From: Bradyrhizobium sp. LTSP885 | GTDB lineage: Bacteria; Pseudomonadota; Alphaproteobacteria; Rhizobiales; Xanthobacteraceae | NCBI RefSeq assembly: GCF_000938305.1 | Contig: NZ_JYMT01000038.1 | Span: 1 to 64,000, forward strand | Direction: 5' to 3' | DNA length: 64,000 bases | In this document: one piece after another, positions 9,101-17,575 of the stretch | Layout of the letters: each line of letters starts with the position of its first letter | How positions within the stretch are numbered: the first letter of the stretch is position 1 | Position numbers and translations under genes: made by a program | The notes under the pieces: model-generated | The model's input: only the letters and a program-made list of their open reading frames with translations | Database searches by the model: none | What the model was told of the DNA's origin: nothing

Positions 9101-9323
9101 CGTCGACCGCGGGAAGCACCTGGAAGGTCGTGACGTCGCCGGGAGTGTTGCGGGCGCGAGCCTCGAGGGCCGAGACGGCGAACCGCGATTGCGCCTCGAT
9201 CCGGTCGAGCATGCGCGGGGCCAAGGCTTGTTCGAGACTGCGATAGCTCAGCCATCCGACCGCGGAAACCGCGATCGCGACCAGCGCAATCATCGCGATG
9301 GCAAGCCTGGTCGTCAGCGTCAT
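6192..9323 (-). CDS. Hybrid sensor histidine kinase (cache, HAMP, PAS-PAS, HisKA, receiver)
   Basis: Membrane-bound two-component sensor of 1043 residues. Order: membrane helix (about 7-30), a large periplasmic cache-like sensor (about 35-330, with YVVDAKGNYLVHPD), a second helix (SSILVGLFAVLGAGALAWLVA), HAMP (RPITRLTAAVERV), two PAS domains (AVESSNDAIITESLDGTITGW; IIDGALDAFVQIGQNGVIRDW), and HisKA with phospho-His in GGIAHDFNNILT near residue 686. The HATPase has LALNARDAMP, VSDTGVGI and GTGLGLSMVYG. A C-terminal receiver has Asp in LLFTDVIMPG near 975. The HisKA/receiver arrangement is that of soluble-output hybrid kinases; phosphate probably leaves through an HPt protein or directly to the convergent FixJ-type regulator. 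The ligand is unknown. No strong ribosome site precedes the ATG. Confidence 0.9.
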   Translation of the reverse strand: MTLTTRLAIAMIALVAIAVSAVGWLSYRSLEQALAPRMLDRIEAQSRFAVSALEARARNTPGDVTTFQVLPAVDGLMRARLNGGIDPVDGTTEAIWRQRLESQLVAQMTLKPAHSLRFIGIADNHRELVRVDRSGPGGAVRIGTEAELKQVGDAAYFRDTIDLPAGGIYVSPIGLNEENGVVETPHVATMAIAKPVRTPDGKPFGIVIIDADMRPTLESIRASVRPGEFVYVVDAKGNYLVHPDRSREFGAQQGRPTNWQRDLPDLSAALGTTQSIATMTSDPDGRQSGVALAPALLAGRQWVAVIEAAPNSVFMAPATAIRNSSILVGLFAVLGAGALAWLVARSLTRPITRLTAAVERVTEQGTAAIPVNAGGETGVLARAFVRVIDEANAKTVALECEAAEHRRTEAARDHHAERERLFAAAVESSNDAIITESLDGTITGWNPAAERLFGYSEAEAVGQHIALLVPPNRRAEIDDIMRRIGSGERIERNETVLMRKDGSPVDATLSVAPIKGLSGAIIGISFVGRDMTESRKAQETLRESAQLARGIIDGALDAFVQIGQNGVIRDWNTQAETIFGWTREEALGRNVFDLMGRPGGPLRTALAGFLGSGGELVRQPRREVQIRRRDGTEFTAELSVAALKTSDGFVFNGFIRDLTDRIATEDRIRQSEKMEAVGQLTGGIAHDFNNILTVITGTIEILTDAVKQEPQLAAIARMIDEAATRGADLTQQLLAFARKQPLEPREIDVNALIVDTTNLLRRTLGEQVDIRSAFEDETCLAVVDPNRLANALLNLALNARDAMPQGGRLTIETASVVLDESYGGPHDDVPPGPYAMIAVSDTGVGIAAELLDKVFDPFFTSKGPGKGTGLGLSMVYGFVKQSAGHIKIYSEQGHGTTIRMYLPPASGAALVADAAAAPDLEGGHETILVVEDDKLVRDYVLAQLHGLGYVTLEAANATEALAIIEAGTPFDLLFTDVIMPGLNGRQLAERVFRMKPDLKVLFTSGYTEDAIIHHGRLDEGVLLLPKPYRKSELAAMIRKALAD

Positions 9324-9489
9324 CGGTGCGGTCTACCGTGCATGACTGCCATGTTCAGAAACATCCGGGCCGGAATCCCTTGTCAGGTCGACCAACCGGG
9401 ACGACGCGTGCAATTTCGAGTATATGCGCGGCGACGAGCATGAGCTCCTTCCGAAGACGGAAACCGGAGCGTATGCAAGCAAATTCGGC

Positions 9490-9533
9490 AGACAAGTTCG
9501 ATAGACAAATTCCGCAGACAATTTGATAGACAT
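9490..9533. promoter_or_regulatory. Four phased AGACAA half-sites upstream of the dehydratase
   Basis: AGACAA occurs at 9490, 9503 and 9516, with AGACAT at 9528: a near-exact 13-base period, built from a 26-base unit repeated twice. It ends ten bases before the dehydratase start codon and sits in the divergent promoter region shared with the sensor kinase. The array looks like a multi-site operator (TTGTCT on the other strand). The regulator is not encoded next to it. Confidence 0.5.
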
Positions 9534-9542
9534 GGGGCCCCC

Positions 9543-11285
9543 ATGACGACCCAGATGACCAAGACCCCGGATCAATTGCGCAGCGCACGCTGGTTCGCGC
9601 CCGACGATTTGCGCGCCTTCGGCCACCGCTCGCGCGCGATGCAGATGGGCTATGCGCCGGAGGAGTGGCGGGACCGCCCGGTGATCGCGATCATCAACAC
9701 CTGGTCGGACGCGCAGCCCTGTCACATGCACTTCAAAAGCCGTGTCGATGACGTCAAGCGTGGCGTGCTGATGGCCGGCGGGTTCCCGATGGAGCTTCCG
9801 GCACTGTCGCTGTCGGAATCGCTGCTGAAGCCGACCACCATGCTCTATCGCAACATGCTGGCGATGGACGCCGAGGAGCTGCTGCGCGGCCATCCGGTCG
9901 ACGGTGTGGTGCTGATGGGCGGCTGCGACAAGACCACGCCGGGGCTGCTGCTGGGCGCCACCAGCATGAACCTGCCCGCGATCTATCTGCCGGCGGGCCC
10001 GATGCTGCGCGGCAACTGGAAGGGACGCACGCTTGGGTCGGGCTCGGACGCCTGGAAATACTGGGACGAGCGGCGAGCGGGGAAGATCTCCGACAAGGAC
10101 TGGGTCGACATGGAGGCCGGTATCGCCCGCAGCTATGGCACCTGCATGACGATGGGCACGGCCTCGACCATGACCGCGATCGCGGAAGCGATCGGCATGA
10201 CGCTGCCGGGCGCTTCGTCGATCCCTGCGGCCGACGCCAACCACATCCGCATGAGCTCGGAAGCCGGCCGTCGCATTGTCGAAATGGTCTGGGAGGATTT
10301 GACCCCGCAGAAGATCCAGAGCCGGAAAGCGTTCGAGAACGCGATCACGGTCGCGATGGCGATGGGCTGCTCGACCAACGCCATCATCCATCTGATCGCG
10401 CAGGCACGCCGCGCCGGGCAGGACATCTCGCTCGACGATTTCGAGACTGCGAGCCGCAAGGTGCCCGTGATCGCCAATGTGCGGCCGAGCGGCGACCTCT
10501 ATCTGATGGAGGACTTCTTCTACGCCGGCGGGCTGCCGGGCCTGATGACCCGCATCAAGCAGCATCTGCATCTGGATTGCATGACGGTCACGGGCAAGAC
10601 GCTCGGCGAGAACATCGAAGGCGCCGAGGTTCACAATGACGACGTCATTCGCACCGTCGCCAATCCGATCTATCAGGAGGGCGCGCTCGCGGTGCTGAAG
10701 GGCAACCTCGCGCCCGACGGCTGCGTGATCAAGCCGTCCGCATGCGATCCGCGCTTCCTCAGGCATAGCGGGCCGGCGCTGGTGTTCGACGATTATCCGT
10801 CGATGAAGAAGGCGGTCGACGATCCCGATCTCGATGTCACGGCCGATCACGTCCTGATCCTGCGCAATGCCGGCCCGCAAGGCGGGCCGGGCATGCCGGA
10901 ATGGGGCATGCTGCCGATCCCGACCAAGCTGGTGAAGCAGGGCGTGCGCGACATGGTGCGGCTGTCGGACGCGCGGATGAGCGGCACTTCTTACGGCGCC
11001 TGTATCCTGCATGTCTCGCCGGAATCCTATATCGGCGGCCCGCTGGCGCTGGTGAAGAACGGCGACATGATCACGCTCGATGTCAACGCGCGCACCATCA
11101 ATCTCGATGTATCCGAGGCGGAGCTGGCAAAACGCCGCGCCGAATGGCAACCGCCCGAACGCCGCTTCGAACGCGGCTATGGCTGGATGTTCTCAAAGCA
11201 CATCAAGCAGGCCAATGAGGGCTGCGATTTCGATTTCCTCGAGACCGGTTTCGGCAAGCCGGTCGGCGAGCCGGTGATTTACTAA
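9543..11285 (+). CDS. IlvD/Edd-family sugar-acid dehydratase
   Basis: Fe-S and Mg2+ dependent dehydratase of 580 residues that removes water from 2,3-dihydroxy acids. Cluster-ligand cysteines are in SDAQPCHMHF, LMGGCDKTTPG and YGTCMTMGTAST, together with NTWSD and GASSIPAADANH. The sequence resembles the sugar-acid branch (arabinonate/fuconate/galactonate dehydratases) more than IlvD proper: for example, it has ARWFAPDDLRAFGHRSR at the N-terminus and ends in SGTSYGACILHVSPESYIGGPL. Starts at 9543 or 9555 (second ATG). It is followed by an RraA-like aldolase gene, which fits a sugar-acid breakdown pair: the dehydratase makes a 2-keto-3-deoxy acid and the aldolase splits it. The exact substrate cannot be read from sequence. 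Confidence 0.88.
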   Translation: MTTQMTKTPDQLRSARWFAPDDLRAFGHRSRAMQMGYAPEEWRDRPVIAIINTWSDAQPCHMHFKSRVDDVKRGVLMAGGFPMELPALSLSESLLKPTTMLYRNMLAMDAEELLRGHPVDGVVLMGGCDKTTPGLLLGATSMNLPAIYLPAGPMLRGNWKGRTLGSGSDAWKYWDERRAGKISDKDWVDMEAGIARSYGTCMTMGTASTMTAIAEAIGMTLPGASSIPAADANHIRMSSEAGRRIVEMVWEDLTPQKIQSRKAFENAITVAMAMGCSTNAIIHLIAQARRAGQDISLDDFETASRKVPVIANVRPSGDLYLMEDFFYAGGLPGLMTRIKQHLHLDCMTVTGKTLGENIEGAEVHNDDVIRTVANPIYQEGALAVLKGNLAPDGCVIKPSACDPRFLRHSGPALVFDDYPSMKKAVDDPDLDVTADHVLILRNAGPQGGPGMPEWGMLPIPTKLVKQGVRDMVRLSDARMSGTSYGACILHVSPESYIGGPLALVKNGDMITLDVNARTINLDVSEAELAKRRAEWQPPERRFERGYGWMFSKHIKQANEGCDFDFLETGFGKPVGEPVIY

Positions 11286-11292
11286 TCATCTG

Positions 11293-11366
11293 TCGTTCCG
11301 GGGCGCGAAGCGAACCCGGAACCTCGAGATTCCGGGTCTGGTCCTTCGGACCATCCCGGAATGACG
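11293..11366. repeat. Palindromic extragenic repeat, 'CGTTCCGGGGCGC' family
   Basis: The arms CGTTCCGGG and TCCCGGAATGACG bracket the gap between the dehydratase and the RraA-like gene. A second, longer copy is at 16360-16467. It could fold in RNA between two co-directional genes. Confidence 0.7.
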
Positions 11367-11386
11367 AACAATCGGGACGAACCACC

Positions 11387-12106
11387 ATGTCAAAACTCAG
11401 CGACACCACCCGCAACAGACTGAAATCCGTCTCCACGGCGACGGTCGCCACCGCGCTGTTCAAGCGCGGCTTGCGTATCCAGACCATCCAGGATGTCCAC
11501 CCGCTCAGTCCGGATCAGCCGACGCTGGTCGGCGAGGCCTTCACGCTGCGCTACATGCCGGCGCGCGAGGACCTCAACACGATCGAGGTGTTCCGCGACC
11601 GCGCGCATCCGCAGCGCAAGGCGATCGAGGAGTGCCCGCCGGGTGCGGTGCTTGTCATGGACAGCCGCAAGGACGCGCGCGCCGCGTCCGCCGGTGCGAT
11701 CCTGGTGACGCGGCTGATGAAGCGCGGCTGTGCCGGCGTCGTCACCGATGGTGGTTTCCGCGACGCGGCCGAGATCGCAAAGCTCGGCTTCCCCGCGTTC
11801 CATCACCGGCCGAGCGCGCCGACCAATCTGACCTTGCACCAGGCGATCGAGATCAACGTCCCGATCGGCTGCGGCGATGCGCCGGTGTTTCCCGGCGACG
11901 TCATCCTCGGCGATAGCGACGGCGTCATCGTGATCCCCGCCCATCTCGCCGACGAGATCGCCAATGAGACCTTCGAGATGACCGCATTCGAGGATTTCGT
12001 AACCGAGCAGGTCCATGCGGGCCGCAGCATTCTGGGCCTCTATCCGGCGACGGACGAACAGACGTCGAAGGATTTTGCGACCTGGCGGAAGGCGAAGGGG
12101 CGGTGA
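11387..12106 (+). CDS. RraA-like / HMG aldolase family protein
   Basis: Protein of 239 residues in the RraA-like fold shared by regulators of RNase E and by class II 4-hydroxy-4-methyl-2-oxoglutarate aldolases. The aldolase-type signature is present: AGAILVTRLMKRGCAGVVTDGGFRD, with the Arg-Asp pair that binds the divalent metal and pyruvyl group, plus GDVILGDSDGVIVIP. Because it follows a sugar-acid dehydratase on the same strand (about 100 bases apart, with a repeat between), cleavage of a keto acid is more likely than RNA control. Residues 1-40 are typical of the longer 'RraA-like' sugar-pathway members. Confidence 0.85.
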   Translation: MSKLSDTTRNRLKSVSTATVATALFKRGLRIQTIQDVHPLSPDQPTLVGEAFTLRYMPAREDLNTIEVFRDRAHPQRKAIEECPPGAVLVMDSRKDARAASAGAILVTRLMKRGCAGVVTDGGFRDAAEIAKLGFPAFHHRPSAPTNLTLHQAIEINVPIGCGDAPVFPGDVILGDSDGVIVIPAHLADEIANETFEMTAFEDFVTEQVHAGRSILGLYPATDEQTSKDFATWRKAKGR

Positions 12107-12114
12107 CCTCTTAA

Positions 12115-12278
12115 CCTCGCCCCGCTTGCGGGGAGAGGTCGGATCGCATCGTGAGATGCGATCCGGGTGAGGGGGTACAGGTCTCACCACGTTCACAGCC
12201 CGCGGAAGCAGCCCCTCACCCCAACCCTCTATGAGCGAGCTACGCTCGTCTCGACCCCGCAAGAGCGGGGCGAGGGAG
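12115..12278. repeat. Long palindromic repeat, 'CCTCGCCCCGC' family
   Basis: Ends are CCTCGCCCCGCTTGCGGGGA and CCGCAAGAGCGGGGCGAGGG, enclosing GGATCGCATC / GATGCGATCC and GGGTGAGGGGG / CCCCTCACCCC. The same element occurs at 25237-25377 in the opposite orientation. It lies between convergent genes (RraA-like and oligopeptidase). Confidence 0.8.
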
Positions 12279-12281
12279 AAC

Positions 12282-14399
12282 CTACACCTCGGCCCTCTCA
12301 GCCATCCCCACCGCCCACAGCGCGAACGCGTAGACGATCGCGACCTCGTCGAGCCGGTTGAAGCGGCCGGAGGCGCCGCCGTGGCCGGCGCCCATGTTGG
12401 TGCGCAGCAGCACCGGGCCGCCGCCCGACATGGTGGCGCGCAGCCGGGCGATCCATTTCGCCGGCTCCCAGTAAGTCACCCGGGGATCAGTGAGCCCGCC
12501 CATCGCCAGGATCGGCGGATAGTCCTTGGCCGCGACATTGTCGTAGGGCGAATAGGACAGGATGGTGCGGAAATCCTTTTCGCTCTCGATCGGGTTGCCC
12601 CATTCCGGCCATTCCGGCGGCGTCAGCGGCAGCGTGTCGTCGAGCATGGTGTTGAGCACGTCGACGAACGGCACTTCGGCGACGATGCCGCCGAACAACT
12701 CGCCGGCGCGATTGGCGACCGCGCCCATCAGCATGCCGCCGGCCGAGCCGCCATGGCCGACGATGCGCTTTTCACCGGTGTAATTCGCCTCGATCAGCGC
12801 GCGTCCGGCGGCGGCGAAATCGTCGAACGTGTTGGTCTTCTTCTCGCGCTTGCCGTCGAGATACCAGCCCCAGCCCTTGTCGGCGCCGCCGCGGATATGC
12901 GCGATCGCATAGACGAAGCCGCGGTCCACCAGCGACAACCGGTTGGTGTTGAACGAGGCCGGCATCGCCATGCCATAGGAGCCGTAGCCATAGAGCAGCA
13001 GCGGCGCCTTGCCGTCGCGGGCAAAGTCCTTGCGATGCAGGATCGAGACCGGCACCTGCGCGCCGTCATGCGAGGTTGCCATGATACGCGTGGTGACATA
13101 GTCCACCGGGTTGTGGCCGGACGGAATCTCCTGCTGCTTACACAAGGTTCGCGCCCGCGTCGCCATGTCGTAGTCGTAGACTTCCGACGGCGTCGTCATC
13201 GACGAATAGGAGAAGCGCAGATTGGTGGTCTCGAACTCGTAGCTGCCCATCGTGTCGAGCGAATAGGCCGCTTCGTCGAAGGCGATCGGATGCTCTTCAC
13301 CCGAAGTAAGGTCGCGAATGATGATCGCGGGCAGCGCATTTGATCGTTCCAGCCGCACCATGTGGTTGGCATAGAGCTCGACATCGAGCACATAGATGCC
13401 TTCGCGATACGGGATCAGGTGGCGCCAGTTGGCGCGCTCGGGAGAGCCGAGCGGCGCGGTCATCACCTTGAAGTCGATCGCATCATCGGCATTGGTGAGG
13501 ATGAACAGCGCGTCGCCGCGATCGGCGATCGAGTACTGCACGCCCTCCTCGCGCGCCGCGACCAGGCGCGGCGGCGCGTCGGGATCGGCGAGATCGATCA
13601 GGCGTTGCTCCGAGGTCTCGTGATCGCCACCCGCGATCACGCAGAAGCGGCCGCTCGAGCTTTCGTGCAAATGGGTGAACCAGCCGGGATCCTGCTCCTC
13701 ATAGATCAGGATGTCGTCGGCCTGCGCGGTGCCGAGCCGGTGCCGCCAGACCTGCATCGGGCGGTGATTGTCGTCGAGCTTGACGTAGAAGAAGCTGTTG
13801 GAATCCGCGGCCCAGACCACGCCGCCATCGGTCTCCTCGACGACGTCATCGAGATCGGCACCGGAAGCCCAGTCGCGCACGCGGATCGAAAAATACTCCG
13901 AACCCTTGGTGTCGGCGCTCCAGGCGTGCAGCCGGTGATCGTTGGAATGTCGGCTGCCGCCGAACTTGAAATAGTCGTGATGCTCCGCCAGCGCGTCGCC
14001 ATCGAGCACCACATGCGCATCGCCGCCGTCGCGCGGCATGCGACCGAACTGTTCGTGCTGGCCGCCCTCGCGGAATTTCCGGAAATAAGCGTACGGGCCG
14101 TCCGGGGACGGTACGCTGGAATCGTCCTCCTTGATCCGCCCGCGCATTTCCCTGACAAGCTGCTTCTGCAGCTTTCCGGTGTGGCCGAGCAGGCTCTCGG
14201 TGTAGCCGTTCTCGGCTTCCAGATAGGTGCGGATATCAGGTTCGAGGATCGCGGGATCGCGCAGCACCTCCTGCCACTTCGGATCCTTGATCCACGCATA
14301 ATCATCCGTCACCGTGATGCCATGGGTGGTGAAGGCATGCGGCCGGCGCGGTGCGACGGGCGCGGCATGGACGGGGGTCTTGCTGGCGAATTTGGTCAC
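12282..14399 (-). CDS. ptrB: Oligopeptidase B (S9A serine peptidase)
   Basis: Cytoplasmic serine peptidase of 705 residues, expected to cut short peptides after basic residues. A seven-bladed propeller makes up residues about 80-420 and an alpha/beta hydrolase domain the rest. The catalytic triad is visible: Ser in GHGGSAGGMLMG, Asp in GGLTDPRV, His in NMGAGHGG. The family markers LLLYGYGSYG and AHIRGG are present. It starts with GTG behind GAGG. Length matches the family (about 680-710). It is transcribed alone, convergent with the RraA-like gene. Confidence 0.9.
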   Translation of the reverse strand: MTKFASKTPVHAAPVAPRRPHAFTTHGITVTDDYAWIKDPKWQEVLRDPAILEPDIRTYLEAENGYTESLLGHTGKLQKQLVREMRGRIKEDDSSVPSPDGPYAYFRKFREGGQHEQFGRMPRDGGDAHVVLDGDALAEHHDYFKFGGSRHSNDHRLHAWSADTKGSEYFSIRVRDWASGADLDDVVEETDGGVVWAADSNSFFYVKLDDNHRPMQVWRHRLGTAQADDILIYEEQDPGWFTHLHESSSGRFCVIAGGDHETSEQRLIDLADPDAPPRLVAAREEGVQYSIADRGDALFILTNADDAIDFKVMTAPLGSPERANWRHLIPYREGIYVLDVELYANHMVRLERSNALPAIIIRDLTSGEEHPIAFDEAAYSLDTMGSYEFETTNLRFSYSSMTTPSEVYDYDMATRARTLCKQQEIPSGHNPVDYVTTRIMATSHDGAQVPVSILHRKDFARDGKAPLLLYGYGSYGMAMPASFNTNRLSLVDRGFVYAIAHIRGGADKGWGWYLDGKREKKTNTFDDFAAAGRALIEANYTGEKRIVGHGGSAGGMLMGAVANRAGELFGGIVAEVPFVDVLNTMLDDTLPLTPPEWPEWGNPIESEKDFRTILSYSPYDNVAAKDYPPILAMGGLTDPRVTYWEPAKWIARLRATMSGGGPVLLRTNMGAGHGGASGRFNRLDEVAIVYAFALWAVGMAERAEV

Positions 14400-14486
14400 A
14401 CGGGCCTCATTGTGCAGGGATACCGCCTTATATCGGGACGAATGTGGCGATTGCCAGACGGGACGGTGCTTGTTGGGAACTCCATA

Positions 14487-14615
14487 CCATCCCCGTCATT
14501 GCGAGCGGAGCGAAGCAATCCATCTTTCCCAAGGAGGATAGATGGATTGCTTCGTCGCTTCAGCGCAAAATTGCTTTGCAATTTTGTCGCGAGCTCCTCG
14601 CAATGACGGGGATGG
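14487..14615. repeat. Palindromic repeat, 'CGTCATTGCGAG' family
   Basis: Arms CCATCCCCGTCATTGCGAGC and TCGCAATGACGGGGATGG enclose AAGCAATCCAT / ATGGATTGCTTCG. Further copies are at 18782-18905, 26567-26687, 55542-55627, with partial ones at 20176-20213 and 49111-49140. Confidence 0.85.
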
Positions 14616-14623
14616 AGCGTCGC

Positions 14624-16345
14624 CTACCCATTCCGCAACTTCGCGCTCGCACTGCCGGACATCGGAATCTGGTTCACCGCCATGACGACGGCGAAGGTGA
14701 TCACCAGCATTGCGATGCCGAGCACCGCGATCGCGGCGAGGTCGCCGCCTTCGTTGAGGTCGTAGATCAGGACCGACAGCACCTTGGTTTGCGAGGTGAA
14801 CAGCACGATCGCCGCCGAGAGCTCGCGCATCACGCCGATGAAGATGAAGCACCAGGTCGCGATCACGCCGGTCCGCAACAGGGGCGCGGTGATCTGGCGC
14901 AGCGCCTGCAGCCGCGTTGCGCCGAGGATGCGGCTTGCTTCCTCGAGCTCGGGATGGATGGTCGTGAATGCGGCCTGCAATTGCTGATAGGCCGACGGCA
15001 GATTGATGGTGAGGAAGGCGAGCAGCAGGATCCACAGCGTGCCGTAGAGCACAAAGGGCGGCCGCGTGTAGCTCAGGAACAGCCCGACGCCGAGCACGAT
15101 GCCGGGAACCGCGACCGGCGCAGTGGCGAGGAAGCCAAGAATGCGATGGCCCGCGATCACCTTCCGCGTCGTGACATAGGCGATCACGAGCGCGAGAAGT
15201 GTGCCGATCGTCGCGGTTGATGCGCCGAGAATCACGGTGTTCTTCAGCGCGAGCTGGGTCGACGACAGCTCGGTGAACACGAAGACGATGTTGTGCAGCG
15301 TCAGGGTCGATGGCGTCACCAGTGTGGTCGCGTTCGGCGAAAACGCCGCGTTGAGCAGCGCGAAATAGGGCAGGAACACGGGATTGAGCAGCACCAGCAG
15401 GCAGAAGCCGAGCGCCGCCCAACGCCATCGCTTCAACTCCACGCGGCGCGGCGCGCCGTATTTGCCGCCGATCACGGAATAGCCGCGCCGGCCGAGCAGG
15501 AATTTTTGTCCTTGCAGCAGCAGGATGGTGAGCAGGAGCAGCGGCACGGCCGCGGCGGCCGCCAATTCCAGTTTCGGCGGATACTGGAACAGGCTCCAGA
15601 TCTTGGTCGTCATGGTGTGGAAGCCGGCCGGCAGTGCCAGGATTGCCGGCGAGCCGAACAGCGTCATCGCCTGCAGGAACGCAATCAGCGCGCCCGCGAC
15701 CAGCGCTGGCAGCGCCAGCGGAATCGTGATCCGCCGCGCCGTGGTCCAGGCGTTGCCGCCGAGGATCGCCGACGCATCCTCGAGTTCGCCCGGCATGGTG
15801 TCGAGCGCATTGGCCACCAGCACGAACACGAACGGAAAGGTGTAGCAGGAGATTACGAAGATGATCCCGGTCAGCGAATAGATGTTGAACAGCGCGTCCG
15901 CATCCTCGCCTGCGAACAGCCGGTAGAGCTGGTTCAACAGTCCCGAGTTCGGCGCCGCCAGCAGTTCCCACGCGACCGCGCCGAGGAATGGCGGCGTCAC
16001 GAACGACGCCGTCACCAGCGCGCGGATGGTCTGCCGCCCCGGCATGTCTGTGCGCGACACCAGCCAGCTGAGTGGGGCGGCGACGACACAGCAGATCACG
16101 GCTGAGGTGATGGCGATGATGGCCGTTGTCAGCAGCGGATCGAGGAAATCGGGGTTGCTGAACAGGGTGACGAAGTTTTGCAGCGTCGGATGCCGGTTCT
16201 TGTCGGTGAAGGCGTACACCGCGAGCCATGACAGCGGCAGCAGGATCAGCAGCACGAGAATGGCGGCGAACAGCCACAGCACGGGACGCGTCCAGTCGAT
16301 GCGGGGTTTGCGGGCGGGGGAGGTGGAAGGATTGAGGGTTGTCAT
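14624..16345 (-). CDS. Fe3+-type ABC transporter permease (fused two-domain)
   Basis: Inner-membrane permease of 573 residues with about 12 predicted helices and two binding-protein-dependent permease domains, each with an EAA-type loop (EDASAILGGNAWTTARRITIPLALPALVAG; EEASRILGATRLQALRQITAPLLR). This fused architecture is that of FbpB/SfuB/AfuB. It is third in an operon (ATPase, binding protein, permease), separated from the binding-protein gene by a repeat. The substrate is called iron(III) only by family; related systems import 2-aminoethylphosphonate or polyamines. Confidence 0.85.
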   Translation of the reverse strand: MTTLNPSTSPARKPRIDWTRPVLWLFAAILVLLILLPLSWLAVYAFTDKNRHPTLQNFVTLFSNPDFLDPLLTTAIIAITSAVICCVVAAPLSWLVSRTDMPGRQTIRALVTASFVTPPFLGAVAWELLAAPNSGLLNQLYRLFAGEDADALFNIYSLTGIIFVISCYTFPFVFVLVANALDTMPGELEDASAILGGNAWTTARRITIPLALPALVAGALIAFLQAMTLFGSPAILALPAGFHTMTTKIWSLFQYPPKLELAAAAAVPLLLLTILLLQGQKFLLGRRGYSVIGGKYGAPRRVELKRWRWAALGFCLLVLLNPVFLPYFALLNAAFSPNATTLVTPSTLTLHNIVFVFTELSSTQLALKNTVILGASTATIGTLLALVIAYVTTRKVIAGHRILGFLATAPVAVPGIVLGVGLFLSYTRPPFVLYGTLWILLLAFLTINLPSAYQQLQAAFTTIHPELEEASRILGATRLQALRQITAPLLRTGVIATWCFIFIGVMRELSAAIVLFTSQTKVLSVLIYDLNEGGDLAAIAVLGIAMLVITFAVVMAVNQIPMSGSASAKLRNG

Positions 16346-16359
16346 GCAAAAACTCTTTC

Positions 16360-16467
16360 CCCGTCATTCCGGGGCGCGCGCAGCGCGAGCCCGGAATCCA
16401 TTTCACCGCCAACCCAAGCGGACTGATGGATTCCGGGCTCGCCGCTTCGCGGCGCCCCGGAATGACG
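16360..16467. repeat. Palindromic repeat between transporter genes
   Basis: Arms CCCCGTCATTCCGGGGCGCG and CGCCCCGGAATGACG enclose GAGCCCGGAATCC / GGATTCCGGGCTC. It sits inside the ABC transporter operon between binding protein and permease, where an RNA hairpin could reduce downstream expression. Same family as 11293-11366. Confidence 0.75.
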
Positions 16468-16490
16468 ATGGTGAATGCAGTTGCCCATCA

Positions 16491-17555
16491 CTAAACCCGA
16501 AACAGCCGCGCATAGCGCGTCTTGATTTCTTCCGTCATCGCTTCCACACCGGCCGGATCCTCCTTCATCAGCTTGATGTCGGAAAGCTTGCGCCGCCCGG
16601 CTTTCGGCTGCACCTGGGCGTGCAACGAATACTGCCCCGTGAAGTCGACGAAGAATTGCTGGGTCTCGCGGGTGTGCAGCCAGGCCTGGAACAGTTTTGC
16701 CGCGTTAGGATGCGGCGCACCGGCAAATATCCCTGTCGGCCCCGAGATCGTCGGCGTGCCCTCGGTCGGATAGACCGGCTCGACCGGCTGTCCGGCTTCC
16801 TTCAGCAGCACGATGCCGTATTCATTGCCGTCGGCCATCACCGCGCGCTCGCCGAGCGACAGCTTCTTCGGTGGATCGGTCGATGACTGCACCTGCATCA
16901 CGCGCTGTTTTGACAGTTTCTCCAGATAGGGCCAGCCGAGCTCGCGGACGAGCTGGAAGGTCGTGGTCATGATCGTGCCGCTATGGGCCGGATGGCCCTT
17001 CACCATTTTGCCGGCCCATTTCGGGTCGAGCAGGTCGGCAAAGCTCTTCGGCGCGTCGTCCGCCTTCACCAGATTGGTGTTGTAGGCGATCGACGACAGC
17101 CACAACCGCGTGGTGACGGCCATGCCGTCGGGCTCGCGGTAATTGTCCGGAAAATATTTCGCGACGTCCTCGGGCACGAACGGCATCAGCCAGCCGCTCT
17201 TTTTCCATGGAATAAAGTGCGAAGCGTCGGCGCTGTTGACGACGTCAGCGGCGTGGATGTTGGACTCGTATTCCTGGGCGACACGCTGGAACAGCCGCTC
17301 CGAGCCGGCGCGCTCGATCTGGACCGAGATCCCGGGGTAGGCCTCTTCAAACGCCTTGCCGAGCTTCTCTCCGACCGGCAGGTCCATCGACGAATAGAAG
17401 ACGACGGTGTCTTCCTTTTTTGCGGCGGCGACAAGGTCGGCCGTGATCGCGGTCGGTTCGGGCGCTGCGGCGCGCAGCGGAGATGCGAACACGGTGCCGA
17501 GCGCAAGCGTAGCAGAGCCTTTGAGGACGTCGCGTCTGGAAAACCGTCTCCGCAT
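16491..17555 (-). CDS. Fe3+-type ABC transporter substrate-binding protein (Tat signal)
   Basis: Periplasmic binding protein of 354 residues. Start chosen at 17555, 15 codons inside the longest frame, because GAGGG precedes it and the product then begins with a twin-arginine signal (MRRRFSRRDVLKG, then ATLALGTVFASPLRA). The mature part has the FbpA-like order VVFYSSMDLPVGEKLGKAFE, AQEYESNIHAADV and AKLFQAWLHTRETQQFF. Tat export means it folds in the cytoplasm before secretion, which is unusual for this class though not unique. The gap to the ATPase stop is 20 bases, so co-transcription is likely. Confidence 0.85.
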   Translation of the reverse strand: MRRRFSRRDVLKGSATLALGTVFASPLRAAAPEPTAITADLVAAAKKEDTVVFYSSMDLPVGEKLGKAFEEAYPGISVQIERAGSERLFQRVAQEYESNIHAADVVNSADASHFIPWKKSGWLMPFVPEDVAKYFPDNYREPDGMAVTTRLWLSSIAYNTNLVKADDAPKSFADLLDPKWAGKMVKGHPAHSGTIMTTTFQLVRELGWPYLEKLSKQRVMQVQSSTDPPKKLSLGERAVMADGNEYGIVLLKEAGQPVEPVYPTEGTPTISGPTGIFAGAPHPNAAKLFQAWLHTRETQQFFVDFTGQYSLHAQVQPKAGRRKLSDIKLMKEDPAGVEAMTEEIKTRYARLFRV

Positions 17556-17575
17556 CGCGTCCCTCTTATCTTCTG

